Below, piece after piece: positions 36,257 to 47,333 of a DNA stretch of 64,000 nucleotides. Position numbers and translations under genes: made by a program. The stretch spans positions 4,916 to 68,915 of the forward strand of contig ML210290.1 of the NCBI GenBank assembly GCA_004369085.1, in the 5' to 3' direction. The DNA is from Coprinopsis marcescibilis. Its lineage: Eukaryota > Basidiomycota > Agaricomycetes > Agaricales > Psathyrellaceae. The notes under the pieces were generated by a model. That model was not told where the DNA came from and did no database searches. It saw nothing but the letters and a program-made list of their open reading frames with translations. The first letter of the stretch is position 1. Each line of letters begins with the position of its first letter.

Positions 36257-38955
36257 ATGGCAGACACAACGCGCAAATCCTTCGCTGAACGCGTGAAAAG
36301 CGTCTCACTTATTTTCGCGTAAGCTTGCTTTCTGAAGTTCTTGCATCGAAAATAAACTGAGCAAAAATTAGCTGTGGAACTGCTCTATTCTCAGATGGTG
36401 CGTTCAAACCTTTCTTCAGGAACTACTGTAGGGCTTACAACATCCAGGATACGCAAATGGTATCATCGGAACTGGTACGACCGCTCTCTTTTTCTTAAAT
36501 TAATTGGTGGAATCAAGCCTGACGATGACTTCATGAATCCAGTGAATACCCGTAAGCTTTTTCCCGCGTCTTTGTAGAGACTGCCCTGACCTCGTATCAA
36601 CTAGTACTTACCCGCATCTATGGCGAAGATGCCTTGGCGGACCACAATTACAGCAAGACGCTTAGCAGTCTTGCTTTCGCTGGGACGATCCTCGGGATGT
36701 TGTCGTTCGGTAGGCACCCCACAATCAGGTTAATCGCCCGCCACACACAATCGCTGACTGCACTCACTCTATCTTCGGATCTCCAGGTTATCTATCCGAT
36801 AAAATCGGTAGAAAGTTCGGAATGGCGAGTCAATCACGACAAGGCTTCACTTTGGCTTCTAATATTTTGCTTGACAGATGTCTGCTACGGCCATTGTCGT
36901 CGTTTTCTCTGGATTGTCTGCCGCATCTTCAGGAGCGAATGGGAGTCTTGGCGGGATGTTGAGCATGCTTAGTGCAATGCGGTACGGTCCAACTAGTACC
37001 ATTCTCACTCTTGAGAGACTGACAAGGACTATAGGTTCCTACTTGGTATCGGAGTAGGAGCAGAATACCCCTGTGGCTCAGTTTCTGCTTCGGAACAGTC
37101 AGAAGAACCAGGTATTAACCGGAACGCCCAGCACAGGTGGTTCACATTGGCAACCAGTAAGCAAAGTCCCTAATTATCTAATGACGAGCATGCCTACCAC
37201 TCGTTTAGACTCCATGATCGATTTTGGCTTCGTGGTCGCCGCATTCGTCCCATTCGTGTTGTTCAAAATGTATGTTTTCTCCTTTTATCTCATTTGTTTT
37301 GCGTCTTGACGATCATTTCCTAGCTTCGGAGACGACCATCTTCGTGCTGTATGGCGGGTGTCTCTGGGACTTGGAATGGTGCCAGCAGCAGCTGTATTCA
37401 TCTGGCGATTGAGCATGGAGGAACCTGCTCGTTATCGAAAAGACTCGATGAAGCATGCACCAATCCCATACAGCCTCATCTTGAAACGCTATTGGCTATC
37501 TTTAGCTGCCATCTCGTTCGTTTGGTTCCTCTATGATGTTATTGTGTGAGTATACCACACCAATCCACGAGGCTAAACGATTGAATCTCTCTCCCTCTTC
37601 CCAGCTATCCGGTACGCATCATCAAAAGTCCTACACAAGCCACCATTTCATTTGCTAATTCCCACTCTAGTTTGGTATTTATTCGTCTTTGATTGTGAAC
37701 AAGTGAACAAGTACTTTCTTTCTTTACGAAGAGTCGCTTATATTGTTCTAGCATCACCGGCGGCGACGACAATCTAACTGTAGTCTTGGGATGGAATGTG
37801 GTGATCAAGTGTGTCCCACTTTTTAAATCTTTTGTTCGTTGTTACTCACTTTATCAGTCTGTTCTATATGCCAGGTATGCGACCCCAAAGGATCCTGACC
37901 AGGACAATCCCCGGCTGATGTATTTAAAGGAACATTGGTCGGAGCCTTCGTGGTCGACTATCTTGGACCCAAATGGACATTGGCGAGGAGCTTTTTTGGG
38001 TGTGGAATGCATTAGGATAACTGACATTTCGGAACAGATTGTTGGTCTTGTCCTTCAAGCTATCACAGGGTTCATTATGAGTGGACTTTACAACCAGTAC
38101 GTCCTAGGCTCGATTTTATGAAATTTCAATTACTAAAGCACCTCCTCAGACTGTCGAGCAACGTTGCTGCGTTTGCTGTGAGAAATTTCCGCATGACGAA
38201 CACTTGAGCCTTCTCTTAAAGCATTACAGGTTGTCTATGGCATCTTCCTCAGTTTCGGCGAATTCGGCATGTGCATTTGTATAGTTGCCGCGCAGACCAC
38301 TAAACCATATAATCTGTTAGGTCCGGGCAACTCGATGGGACTGTTGGCGAGCAAGACTAGTCCAACCGCTATTCGTGGCCAATACTATGGCGTCGCAGCA
38401 GCCATCGGCAAAGTTGGTGCATTCATTGGCACATGGAGTGCGTTTCAAGTCTTTTCATTATCCGAACACGTTCTGACCTCAATGAAGTGTTCCCCCCGAT
38501 CATCGAAGGTAGGCTGGATTTCGGTTGGTTGATTAATCATGAAGGATCTATTGACGACTGTCTTAAGCGTTCGGCGGTTCGAAGACTGCTAGGGGCAACA
38601 CCGGACCTTTCTGGATTGCAAGTGGTCAGCAGAGATTCTCTACTATCTTGATTTCTACACGCTAATACTCAATTAGGCTTGGCTCTTTTGAGTGCACTGA
38701 CCGCTTATTTCTTCATCGTTCCCTTGAGTCACGATGGAATGGAACAGGAGGATCGCGACGTACGCTTCCATTTAGTTAAGATCGATGTCTCCTGGTTTAC
38801 ATTGCCTTGATTTACAGTTCCGCAAGTACTTGGAAGACAATGGTTACGATACCTCTGCAATGGGGCTTCCAGGTGCTAGCTCGGAAACCGCTTCAGTAGA
38901 AGCTGACAGCGAGAAAGTGGACGAGAAGATCGATGTTAAGACTCAAGTTGTTTAG
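36257..38955 (+). CDS. MFS permease, Git1/phosphate-type (glycerophosphodiester or phosphate transporter)
   Basis: ATG at 36257 ([20 protein letters not shown]). The first membrane helix is [17 protein letters not shown]. The MFS loop motif reads [13 protein letters not shown], followed by [20 protein letters not shown]. The middle has [20 protein letters not shown] and [15 protein letters not shown]. The second half contains [30 protein letters not shown] and [20 protein letters not shown]. The cytosolic acidic tail ends VDVKTQVV-like at 38955. This pattern is shared with yeast Git1, which imports glycerophosphoinositol and glycerophosphocholine, and with phosphate permeases. More than ten introns are present; the one at 36825-36877 has a GC donor. 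Substrate is inferred only at subfamily level. Confidence 0.85.
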
Positions 38956-39343
38956 CTTCACGGCACCTAATGATTTTTCTTACGAGTCTTACGAGGTTAT
39001 GAGTTTATTTCTGTCAAACCACGGGTACTAGTAGTATACGGTTTTATTTGTATTTGCCCAATGACCAAAAGTGACATGTAGTGTGTGGATCGCGAGAGAG
39101 TGGGGAGATCGCATCTTATCTATTTCCGGTTGAGTGTCGTCGATCGCGTCTGATTCCACGTGCGACTCGTTATCTTTTTTCTTCCTTCCCCAACACCCAA
39201 GGGCCAATACCTCCCGACTTCTGGCAGTCCTGGAGCCATATCCTTTATGATTTGGCCCAACTAGCAACTACTACCAATACAAAGAATCGAGAGGACGAAT
39301 AACGACTACTACAATTTCACGCCAAGAATAAACCTTGGGCACC
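38956..39343. other. Intergenic between permease and PWP1
   Basis: 388 bp with the permease 3' end and the PWP1 promoter. No distinct element recognised. Confidence 0.4.
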
Positions 39344-41323
39344 ATGAGCAATCTCATTTCAGCTGTTGCATGGGTTCGTCGCGGTGTTGCCCAACAGCAT
39401 CCCACAAAATACGTCTTGGATGACGAGGAGCTGGTTCGGGTGAGCAAGCTTGCTCGGATAGAGCTTGAAGATGCGCGTCAGGAGTTGGAGAAGGCTCACA
39501 AGGCCGCTCTCGAGATGGGAAAGGGCGAGGAAGACGAGGATGAAGATGGGGAGAATGCCGATGAGATAGATGCTGGCGACGAAGAGGAGTGGGTTGAGTG
39601 AGTACAGATCATTCTTCAATGAAAAGAGTTTGTTATTCATGAGCAGCGTCTGCGCGTTTCGTGCAAAGTGAAGACAGCGATGCTATGGATATCGATGACT
39701 CTGCGCCATCTAAAAAGTCGAAATCGAAACCTAAAAATCCAGATGATTTGGAGGAGTATAACCTCGATGACTACGACGAAGAAAAAGGGCCTGAAGAGAA
39801 TGGTATTTATTCGACTTGCATCATTTTGAATTTGTGTTTAGCTGTTGGACTGTAGTTGGGCTGTTCAGCAACATCAAAGGATTGACCTACTACAAGGATA
39901 ATGAAGAGGACCCATATATCACTCTGAAAGAAGTGAGTTAATTATTTGCCTCGCCGCTAAGCCGAACTTCTAATATTTTGCAGGATCCTGAAGACGACGA
40001 ACGGGATGAATTGGAAGTTCTTCCATCTGACAATCTCCTAGTAATCGCAAAAACAGAGGATGAAATTTCGCAACTTGAGGTCTATGTCTACGACGAGTCC
40101 GAAGAAAATCTCTACGTTCACCACGACCTCATGCTTCCCAACTTCCCTCTTTGCTTGGAATGGCTCGACTGTGCGCCAGCTTCATCGTCCTCCAACGCTC
40201 AGTCACAACCCACCTCTGGCTTCGGCAACTACATTGCTGTCGGAACCCTGGACCCCGAAATCGAGATCTGGTCTCTGGATACCATTGAAGCGATGTATCC
40301 CACAACAGTTCTCGGGCGTCCCGACAAAACCAAGGCGCATATACCCGTGCCCCTCGGCACTGGCAAGAAAAAGAAGAAAAAGACGAAGGACAGGCTGAAG
40401 GACGACAAGTGTCACGTTGACGCCGTTTTAGGGCTCAGCTGGAACAAAAACATTCGGAATCTGCTTGCCAGTGCAAGTGCGGATCGAACAGTGAAGCTAT
40501 GGGACCTGAGCAGAGATCCCCTCGGGGAAGGTTCTGGGGCGATTCGAAGTTTCGACGTCCATAAGGACAAGGTGCAGGCTGTTCAGTGGAATGCACAGGA
40601 ACCAAGCGTGCTCTTGACCGGAAGTTACGACCGGACGGTTAGGACTTTTGATTCGCGTGCACCAGATTCTGGTGTTGGTGCCGCAGTCGGTAGCGATGTT
40701 GAGGCCTTACGCTGGGATCCGTGGGAGAGCTATGGCTTCTACGTGCGTTATAAACTAATTTTCTATGTTTCGCAGGTTGACAGTTCTTTAGGTCTCGTTG
40801 GAGAATGGCATGGTGCTCAACTTTGACGCCCGAACCCTGCCTTCTAATCTCGACAACCCAAGCCCCGCTCGGTTTACCATCTCCGCTCACGATGGTGCCG
40901 TTTCTTCCTTGGATGTGAACCCTAACATCAAGGGATGTCTCGTCACTGGCGGAACAGACAAGTTGGTCAAAGTATGGAACGTCACCGAGGATGAAGGAAA
41001 ACGCAATGTCAGTCTTGTGACCTCAAGGGATCTCGGCGTTGTAAGTTTTTTTTTGTAACGGAGCATCTTTTCCGGCTGCTGACATTCGCACGTAGGGCAA
41101 GGTTTTCTCGACTGTTTGGTCTCCTGATGATCCCCTGACCCTTGCTGCTGCGGGCTCCAAGGCAAAGATGCAGCTATGGGAGGTTGGGACCAACTTCGGT
41201 GCTCGTAAGGCATTCGGGGCCAAGCTGCAGCAAGCGGGTAAAGCGATCAGGGAGAAGTCTGGAGAGGGTGTTGTAGGTGTCAATGAAGAGGAGGAAGAGA
41301 GTGACGAGGGTGACGAAGATTGA
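39344..41323 (+). CDS. PWP1: Pwp1: WD40 ribosome-biogenesis protein
   Basis: ATG at 39344 (MSNLISAVAWVRRGVAQQHP). The N-terminus holds two acidic stretches (EDEDEDGENADEIDAGDEEE and DDSDAMDIDDS-like) and LEEYNLDDYD. Then come GLTYYKDNEEDPYITLKE and a WD40 propeller with several visible blades: YIAVGTLDPEIEIWSLD, NLLASASADRTVKLWDLSRD, VLLTGSYDRTVRTFDSRAPD, LVTGGTDKLVKVWNVT and LAAAGSKAKMQLWEVG. A Lys-rich loop (GKKKKKKTKDR) interrupts the propeller, and the tail is acidic again. Pwp1 is a conserved nucleolar factor for 25S/5.8S rRNA maturation and also binds chromatin. Length is normal for the family. Confidence 0.93.
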
Positions 41324-41679
41324 ACATCTGTTAAATAACGTGCACAGTTCAATACACAGAGTTTACTCCATGCCTTTATTATTGAGATTACGGTCGGTTT
41401 CTGAGTCAGTTAGAGGTTGCTCTAGCAACTGTGACCATCACCTGCCATAAGCGGAACAGAGGCCAGCCTCAACCGCCATCATCGCACCCAACAGCGAGCA
41501 CAACAATTTTGCTCTCAACCACTTCACACAAGCTTTCCAGCTCATCGCTCACCGCACAGTCGGCAGATACCCTTTCCATATCTTTATTCTCTAGATTTTA
41601 CGTCTTGGTTTCATTGTACAACGTCTGCCAGTCTAATCAGCCTGGCTGAGATCTCTCTCTACCCCGTGAAACAAAATGT
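41324..41679. other. Intergenic, promoter of the disordered-protein gene
   Basis: 356 bp between PWP1 and the next gene on the same strand. CT-rich tracts are present just before the downstream start. Nothing else noted. Confidence 0.4.
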
Positions 41680-43419
41680 ATGTGGCCGGACGCGTCGCTG
41701 GTTGTCAATGTCGTTGCTGACAGCAGGATTTTCAGGCCCTCCGCAGACGAATCCCCTCGCTCAAGCGTCGCCAATCTCATCGGTCGGTTTGAAGTCCAGA
41801 GCAAGCGCACCCCACCATCAGCATCCATCTCTGTTTCCTCCCGCAGCTCCAGTGTCGTTTCTCAAACCAGCACCAATGGCGACTCCTCAAAGGCAGAGAT
41901 CCAAGATAAGAGGGAGTGGCCGCCGAAGAACATAGTCCAGCAGCAGGAAAAGTCGGGCTTCGTCATGCCCTCATATCTGCGCCCAAACGTTGGCTCACTT
42001 GCGAGTTCCGTTGCTTCGTCTCTGGCAGCGGCCCAGTCAGGCGCTGCAGGTGGCGTAGGAAAGGGTGTACCGTCTGCGCCTGGCTCCGAAGCTGGATCAG
42101 CCACGCCAACGGTCCCAGCGGCGACCCCTCCAATGTTCGCACAGCTATCCCGGTCTAATTCGACATCGAGCGTCGCTAGTGTTGCCAGTGTTGCTAGTGC
42201 TGCTAGTGTCGCTAGTGCTGTTAGTGCTGCCAGTGTTGCACCTGAACCAGAAACAAAGGCGAGACCAGCCGTGGCGTCGGTCGACATTCAGGCTGCCGCC
42301 ACCGTTGAACAACCGGAGATTGATACGCCTAAACCTGGAGCAATACAGAAGAAAGCCAGCACTTTGACAATCAGGCCTTCCAGCACTGCTACCAAAACTA
42401 CTGGAAAGACCCCAACTACTGCGAAGCCAACTACTGCGAAACCAACCACCGCAAAGCCGGCCACCAAGGTAGCTCCTCCCCCAAAAACACCGGCCAAAGC
42501 TACAAATACTCGCACCCCCGCTTCCCAGAAAACGTTGACGCCAGCCACTTCAATGCCCTCCCTCAAGCCTCAGCACACTGGGCAGTCGGTCGCTTCAAGT
42601 TCCGGCGCAACGCGTAAGCCGGCCACGAGCTTGAAGCCTGGTGTTCCCTCTACTCCTGCCCGCGCGAAGACCCCGTCCAAGGTTACGCCATCGAGGACCA
42701 AGTCCCCTGCGACCTTCCCTGCTCGTGCCAAAACTCCGTCCACGGGATTGTATGCACCGACTGCCGCATCTTTGGCCAGATCAAGGACTGCACCTGATGT
42801 CCCACCCCCGCCGACTACCAAGAAGACTCTCAGCACTGAGGCTGCGGAAAGGTTGAGTAAACCGACCGCTGCATCGCTGTCGAAGATGCGCACATCGGTG
42901 CCAGTGACGTCTCCTCCACGGACCTCGGGAGTTGGTGCGACCCCAGTTAGGAGGACATCAATTGGCCCAGGAACTCCTTCCAAGTCTGCAGTGTCCGCTT
43001 CCCGAACCCCAGTGAAGAAGACTGGCCCTCCTCCTTCGTCTTTCAAGAAGGGGGCTGGTGCATCTACCAAAGACCCAGCACCACCGGCCGACGCTGCAGA
43101 AACGCCTGCAGATGTTCAAGTGGACAAATCACCGATTGTATCTGAACCTGAACAGCTATATGACGAGCCCTCTCCAGTCGCCCCCGTTGGTGACGCCTTT
43201 TCCCTTAACGGACACGAACCAGAAGAAGATGTATTCAAATCGGCAGATCCTGTCCCATTGGAAGAGCCAACGGATACGAATGGCGCTGCTGACGATGACA
43301 TCGCGGACATTGTCAACATGCTCGAAGCTAAGCCGCTTTTGAAACCCTCTGTTGAAGAGGGGAATGGCAAGGTCATTGGAAACAGTGAAGCCCTTGCCGA
43401 AATTCCTGACGAAGATTGA
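41680..43419 (+). CDS. Ser/Thr/Pro/Ala/Lys-rich, mostly disordered protein
   Basis: A single long frame to TGA at 43419. The only ordered-looking part is near the start: SSVANLIGRFEVQSKRTPPS and KREWPPKNIVQQQEKSGFVM. The rest is basic and low-complexity, with a VAS repeat (about residues 165-186), a TTAKP repeat and many S/TP sites next to Lys/Arg (PARAKTPSKVTPSRTKSPAT). The C-terminus turns acidic (ADDDIADIVNMLEAKPLLKP). The composition resembles microtubule-binding or signalling scaffold proteins, but no domain is recognised and I assign no function. The frame opens at 41680 (MWPDASLV); an alternative start through a 49-bp intron at 41678-41726 would give MIFRPSADESPRSS. Confidence 0.75.
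   Translation: MWPDASLVVNVVADSRIFRPSADESPRSSVANLIGRFEVQSKRTPPSASISVSSRSSSVVSQTSTNGDSSKAEIQDKREWPPKNIVQQQEKSGFVMPSYLRPNVGSLASSVASSLAAAQSGAAGGVGKGVPSAPGSEAGSATPTVPAATPPMFAQLSRSNSTSSVASVASVASAASVASAVSAASVAPEPETKARPAVASVDIQAAATVEQPEIDTPKPGAIQKKASTLTIRPSSTATKTTGKTPTTAKPTTAKPTTAKPATKVAPPPKTPAKATNTRTPASQKTLTPATSMPSLKPQHTGQSVASSSGATRKPATSLKPGVPSTPARAKTPSKVTPSRTKSPATFPARAKTPSTGLYAPTAASLARSRTAPDVPPPPTTKKTLSTEAAERLSKPTAASLSKMRTSVPVTSPPRTSGVGATPVRRTSIGPGTPSKSAVSASRTPVKKTGPPPSSFKKGAGASTKDPAPPADAAETPADVQVDKSPIVSEPEQLYDEPSPVAPVGDAFSLNGHEPEEDVFKSADPVPLEEPTDTNGAADDDIADIVNMLEAKPLLKPSVEEGNGKVIGNSEALAEIPDED
42172..42234 (+). repeat. Seven 9-bp units encoding VAS/AAS/AVS
   Basis: Consecutive GYYGYYAGT units in frame in the disordered-protein gene. 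Third positions vary, so the array is not fresh. Confidence 0.9.
42412..42456 (+). repeat. Three 15-bp units encoding PTTAK
   Basis: CCAACTACTGCGAAG and two close copies in tandem, in frame, followed by a diverged fourth unit. Confidence 0.9.
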
Positions 43420-44388
43420 ATACAACGATGTCGGATTTTGGAGTTATGACGGCTCTCAACCTCTGAGCAGACTGTTTGCTCGAATCCTTTACGAAATAAC
43501 GAATCTCCTGTGCCCTTGTTTCAAAATACCATTCAACACCTAACCTACCCTACATTACCTCTATCATTTAGTCTTTTGCTCCTCGACTTCAACAATTCTT
43601 TGTCCACGAGGATCCTTTTGCAACATCTCGTCCCTTCTTCGATCGCTATATAGGTATCAATCTGTTAGGCCGGATTTTGGATTTTACAGTGGAATATATC
43701 TAGTAGTTGGTGAAACAAAACGTGCTGAAACGGATAGGTGTGATGGTTGTGCAGCTGGAGCTCTGCTGCCCGAATGGAATTCAGGAGCGTAATGCGGTCA
43801 GTCGCGACAGTCTCAAGCTTGGATACCGACCACCACCATCCAAGCGGTTTCACCCAAATGATTGCGTACTTTTTGCTCACAAACTTCTCCTGGCAACATC
43901 AATGCCCTTTCATAATACCGACAAGTGGCCAGGGGATCCCGAAACTCAAAACCATCTCTGACAAAAACCGATTCGGATGCAAGCGTGGTTCTGCGGCTAT
44001 TCTCCTCGCATCAAGTGAGAGGAACTTGAAAGGGTACCCTCCCGTTTCCTCCCGCAAAGTACAACACTTTCGATGGTTATCAGTGTCACTATGATTGTCA
44101 GTGACTCAACAAATTGTCCCTTGATCCCTCCTGGACACCAATACCCGGCCACTCCCGGTCAAGTACATGTTTCAATCCAAGAAAAGGTCGAAACTGTAGC
44201 TAATTGGCGCTACTATGATATCATACCTGCGATGTGGCGTTGATATTCTTGACGGGATCTCCAGAGATCTGAAAAGCTGTATATAAAGGGCAGACCACAG
44301 TTTCTCTCGGTCTTATGACTCGGAAGAGTCGCGCAATAGCGAGGGTTCTAAATTTCTGGCGTGCGACATACCGTTCTTCCTTGCTTGC
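43420..44388. other. Intergenic upstream of P450 copy 2
   Basis: Nearly 1 kb without a supported gene. It contains a TATA box at its right end. Minus-strand frames over 44221-44908 are shadows of P450 copy 2 and its promoter. Confidence 0.45.
44282..44287 (+). promoter_or_regulatory. TATA box of P450 copy 2
   Basis: TATAAA followed by GGG, about 105 bp upstream of the ATG at 44389. The distance suits a fungal TATA promoter with a moderate leader. Confidence 0.55.
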
Positions 44389-46903
44389 ATGTCGATCACC
44401 GCGTATAATGTCGGACAGGCTGTGGCCTTGTTCATCTCGACTCGGATAGCTTGGGGCCTCTTCAAGCGCCTGGCTTTTGGACATCCGCTTGATGTACTGC
44501 CTGGGCCGGAATCCAAGTCGTGGCTTCTCGGTATGTTCAAGCTTTTGGTCCCGCACGGTAATTCGATTCACTGTCGTGCATTGCAGGACACATGGGACAG
44601 CTTTTTTCGAAGAATGGAATAGAATTCCAGGGACAAGTCCAACAGAAATGTAGGCACCTAACGTATTTCTTTGTAACCAGAAAGCCGTATGACTGACATG
44701 TACAAATGTGCAGACGGGACAGTTTCCAAGCTGTCGCTTCAATTGGGTGTACGCATTCTTCCTCTGAGCTGCGCAACTTTGCTGATGGGACGTGTAGGCG
44801 AAAGGCGTCTTGGTTTCTGACCCCAAGGCATTGTACCACATATTCGTTAAAGTGAGCCTTGGAATCTTGAGACACCACCGAAGCTGATTTATTTGAACTC
44901 AGGATCAAGACGTGTTTGAAGAAACAAGTGTCTTTATATCGTATGATTCTTCAATCTTTGTTCATCCAGCTCTGTGACCATGATTTGTAGGTTAAACAAG
45001 GTTGTTTTTGGAGACAGTTTGCTGGCTACTTCGGGTACGGGTCGTTTTCTCTGAGTAGATAATGTCATGACTCAATCGCCACCCCAGGCAATCAGCATAA
45101 ACGGCAACGGAAAATGCTCAATCCAGTCTTCTCCATCAAGCATATGCGCGATATGAGTGAGTCGTGTAATCTGGCGGGTGTGCGTGGCTTTTAGCTGAAC
45201 AATGGTGGGTACAGTCCCCACATTCACAGGTGTATCGAACAAGGTCCGTCCCCAGATACTTGTAGTCAGAATGACGATAGCTTACAGCTGGAGCAGGCCA
45301 GAGACACTTTGACTGGTATCGTGTCTGAGGGCCCGAAAGAGGTACGTTCTTTGGAAGGCAATTGATTTGTTCTGAGAGCAGGCCCATCCTTCCAGATCGA
45401 ATTCTTCCGGTGGTTGAACCGGATTGCCCTTGAGTTAATCGGACAAAGTGGGTTGGGCTACTCGTTTGATCCTCTGACCGAAGCTTCGGAAGACCACCCG
45501 CTAATATCATCCATCAAATCTCTCGTGTAAGTCCCTGTTCAAACTCAAACCTACTCAAAGTATTTGCCTGACCTTGAAAAGGCCGGTGGCGACCAAGTTG
45601 ATGTGGACACGGGTGTACCTTATTCCGTTTGTGCAGAAGTGGAATCTAGGAGGAAAGAGACTGCAACGATTCGTTGTGGACAAATTTGGCTGGAAAGATG
45701 CTCATGACCTGAGGGACATAGTCGATGTCATGCACAAATCTTCAACCGAGATTTTTGAATCAAAGAAGGCGGCACTAGCAGCTGGGGATGACACCGTTGC
45801 TCAACAGATCGGGCAGGGGAAGGATATACTTAGCATACTCAGCAAGTATTCCATTGACACTCGCTGACTGATAGACCAATCCGTTAACGTCCTTTTCTAG
45901 TGAGAGCAAACATGAGCACATCCGGAGATGATAAGCTCCCCGACGAAGAACTCCTTGCACAAGTGTCGTAAGTGTTGCAGGTGCATCAAAGGGCATATAT
46001 GACAATCTCATTCCATTAAATAGAACTTTTGTCTTCGCAGCCATGGACACGACCTCTAGTGCTCTCGCCCGCATACTTTACTTACTCAGCGAGCGGCAAG
46101 ATGTGCAAGACCGATTGAGGAAAGAAATCCGGGAAGCCAGGGCTCAGTACGGCGAGTTGGACTTCGACCAACTCATGAACCTGCCTTACCTCGATGCAAT
46201 CTGCAGAGAGACTCTCAGGCTGTAGGCGTATAGTTCTTCGCGCGATTCAACACCTCTAACTCTGCTTTTATTAGATACCCTCCTGTTCCACTCGTATTCA
46301 GAGAGTAGGTTGCACTCTCGAGGTCACTTCTGTATTCAGCGCTAACATGACCCCAGGACAACCAAGCCTGCAGTCCTTCCTTTCTCTAATCCGATTAACG
46401 GAACGAGTGGAAAAGTTATTCACGAAGTCCTTATTCCAACGGGTACCCGGATTCTTGCCTCCATCTCCAACAGCAATTGCAATCCGGAGCTATGGGGTCC
46501 TGATGCTCGCGAATGGAAACCAGAGAGATGGTTGTCCCCTCTTCCGAGCGCCGTCACCGAAGCAAAGATACCAGGGGTGTACTCCAATATGTGAGTATCT
46601 AGTCGTGTTAGCTGCATGACAATGCTGACCAGTGACTAGGATGACCTTCATTGGTGGGGGAAGAGCTTGCATTGGCTTTAAATTCTCGCAGCTAGAAATG
46701 AGTAAGATTGGCCCTGGTCGACATCTGGATTCAAGCTGACGAAAGGTTTAGAAATCGTTCTGTTTACGCTGTTAGAACGCCTGAAATTTGAGTCGACGGA
46801 CCAAGAGATTTCCTGGAACATGTCTACCATCGTATTTCCGTCAGTTGGCCCTGATCCGATGAAGTCTGCTTTACCCTTGGTCGTATCCATTGCGCCAAAT
46901 TGA
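44389..46903 (+). CDS. Cytochrome P450 monooxygenase, copy 2
   Basis: ATG at 44389 (MSITAYNVGQAVALFISTRI) with an N-terminal anchor and FGHPLDVLPGP hinge. I followed the frame through about a dozen introns: GHMGQLFSKNGIEFQGQ, KGVLVSDPKALYHIFVK, NKVVFGDSLLATS, HKRQRKMLNPVFSIKHMRDM, FFRWLNRIALELIGQSGLGY, WNLGGKRLQRFVVDKFGWKD. The I-helix is FVFAAMDTTSSALAR, ExxR is in CRETLRL, YPPVPLVFRE follows, and the haem segment is FIGGGRACIGFKFSQLEM. Stop at 46903. The intron at 45842-45900 has a GC donor. All expected P450 landmarks are present, so it is probably functional. It is a paralogue of copy 1 (25388-27832), sharing many short segments exactly. Substrate unknown. Confidence 0.92.
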
Positions 46904-47333
46904 ATGGCGGAACCGTGGTTTTGATATCCCAACTCACTATAAACACATTTATATGCTCTTATGCATCGTGATGGAAACACACTAGTAGCCGCTTTCAAAG
47001 ATACCCGGAGAGCCCCTCGCTCTGAATCAACAATGAATCTTAGACTCGGCTTTTCCTGCACTGAGCTGAGTAAAAAACGGGAGATCTGTCGTCCCAGCCA
47101 ACCAGAGCGCGTGCAAGTGAGCTTTTCAAAGTGCAGTGAACATAGTATATGTACATTCTGAGTCCGCACCTCTGCAAGCGCCAAGTCCGCGAGACTAGGG
47201 GTAAATATTTAAATGATCGCATCCAATAAGCTTAGCGCGGGGTTTCCACGTGATGTAGGGTGATCGGCACATGTGAATTCCGGCGTAGCCGACAAGGAGA
47301 CATAATGTGGATTCATTCTTGTTATTCTCCACA
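46904..47333. other. Intergenic, P450 3' end and promoter of the tail-anchored gene
   Basis: 430 bp; no protein-like frame. Nothing distinctive seen. Confidence 0.4.

Noticed and set aside
42570..43070. 166-codon minus-strand frame opposite the disordered-protein gene
   Set aside because: Antisense shadow of a GC-rich repetitive coding region; no motif.
25388..46903. Biosynthetic gene cluster around the two P450 genes
   Set aside because: No backbone enzyme (polyketide, peptide or terpene synthase) lies nearby, and the genes between are housekeeping.
47307..47333. Upstream start of the tail-anchored protein at 47307
   Set aside because: That position is GTG in the frame, not ATG; the first ATG is at 47334.
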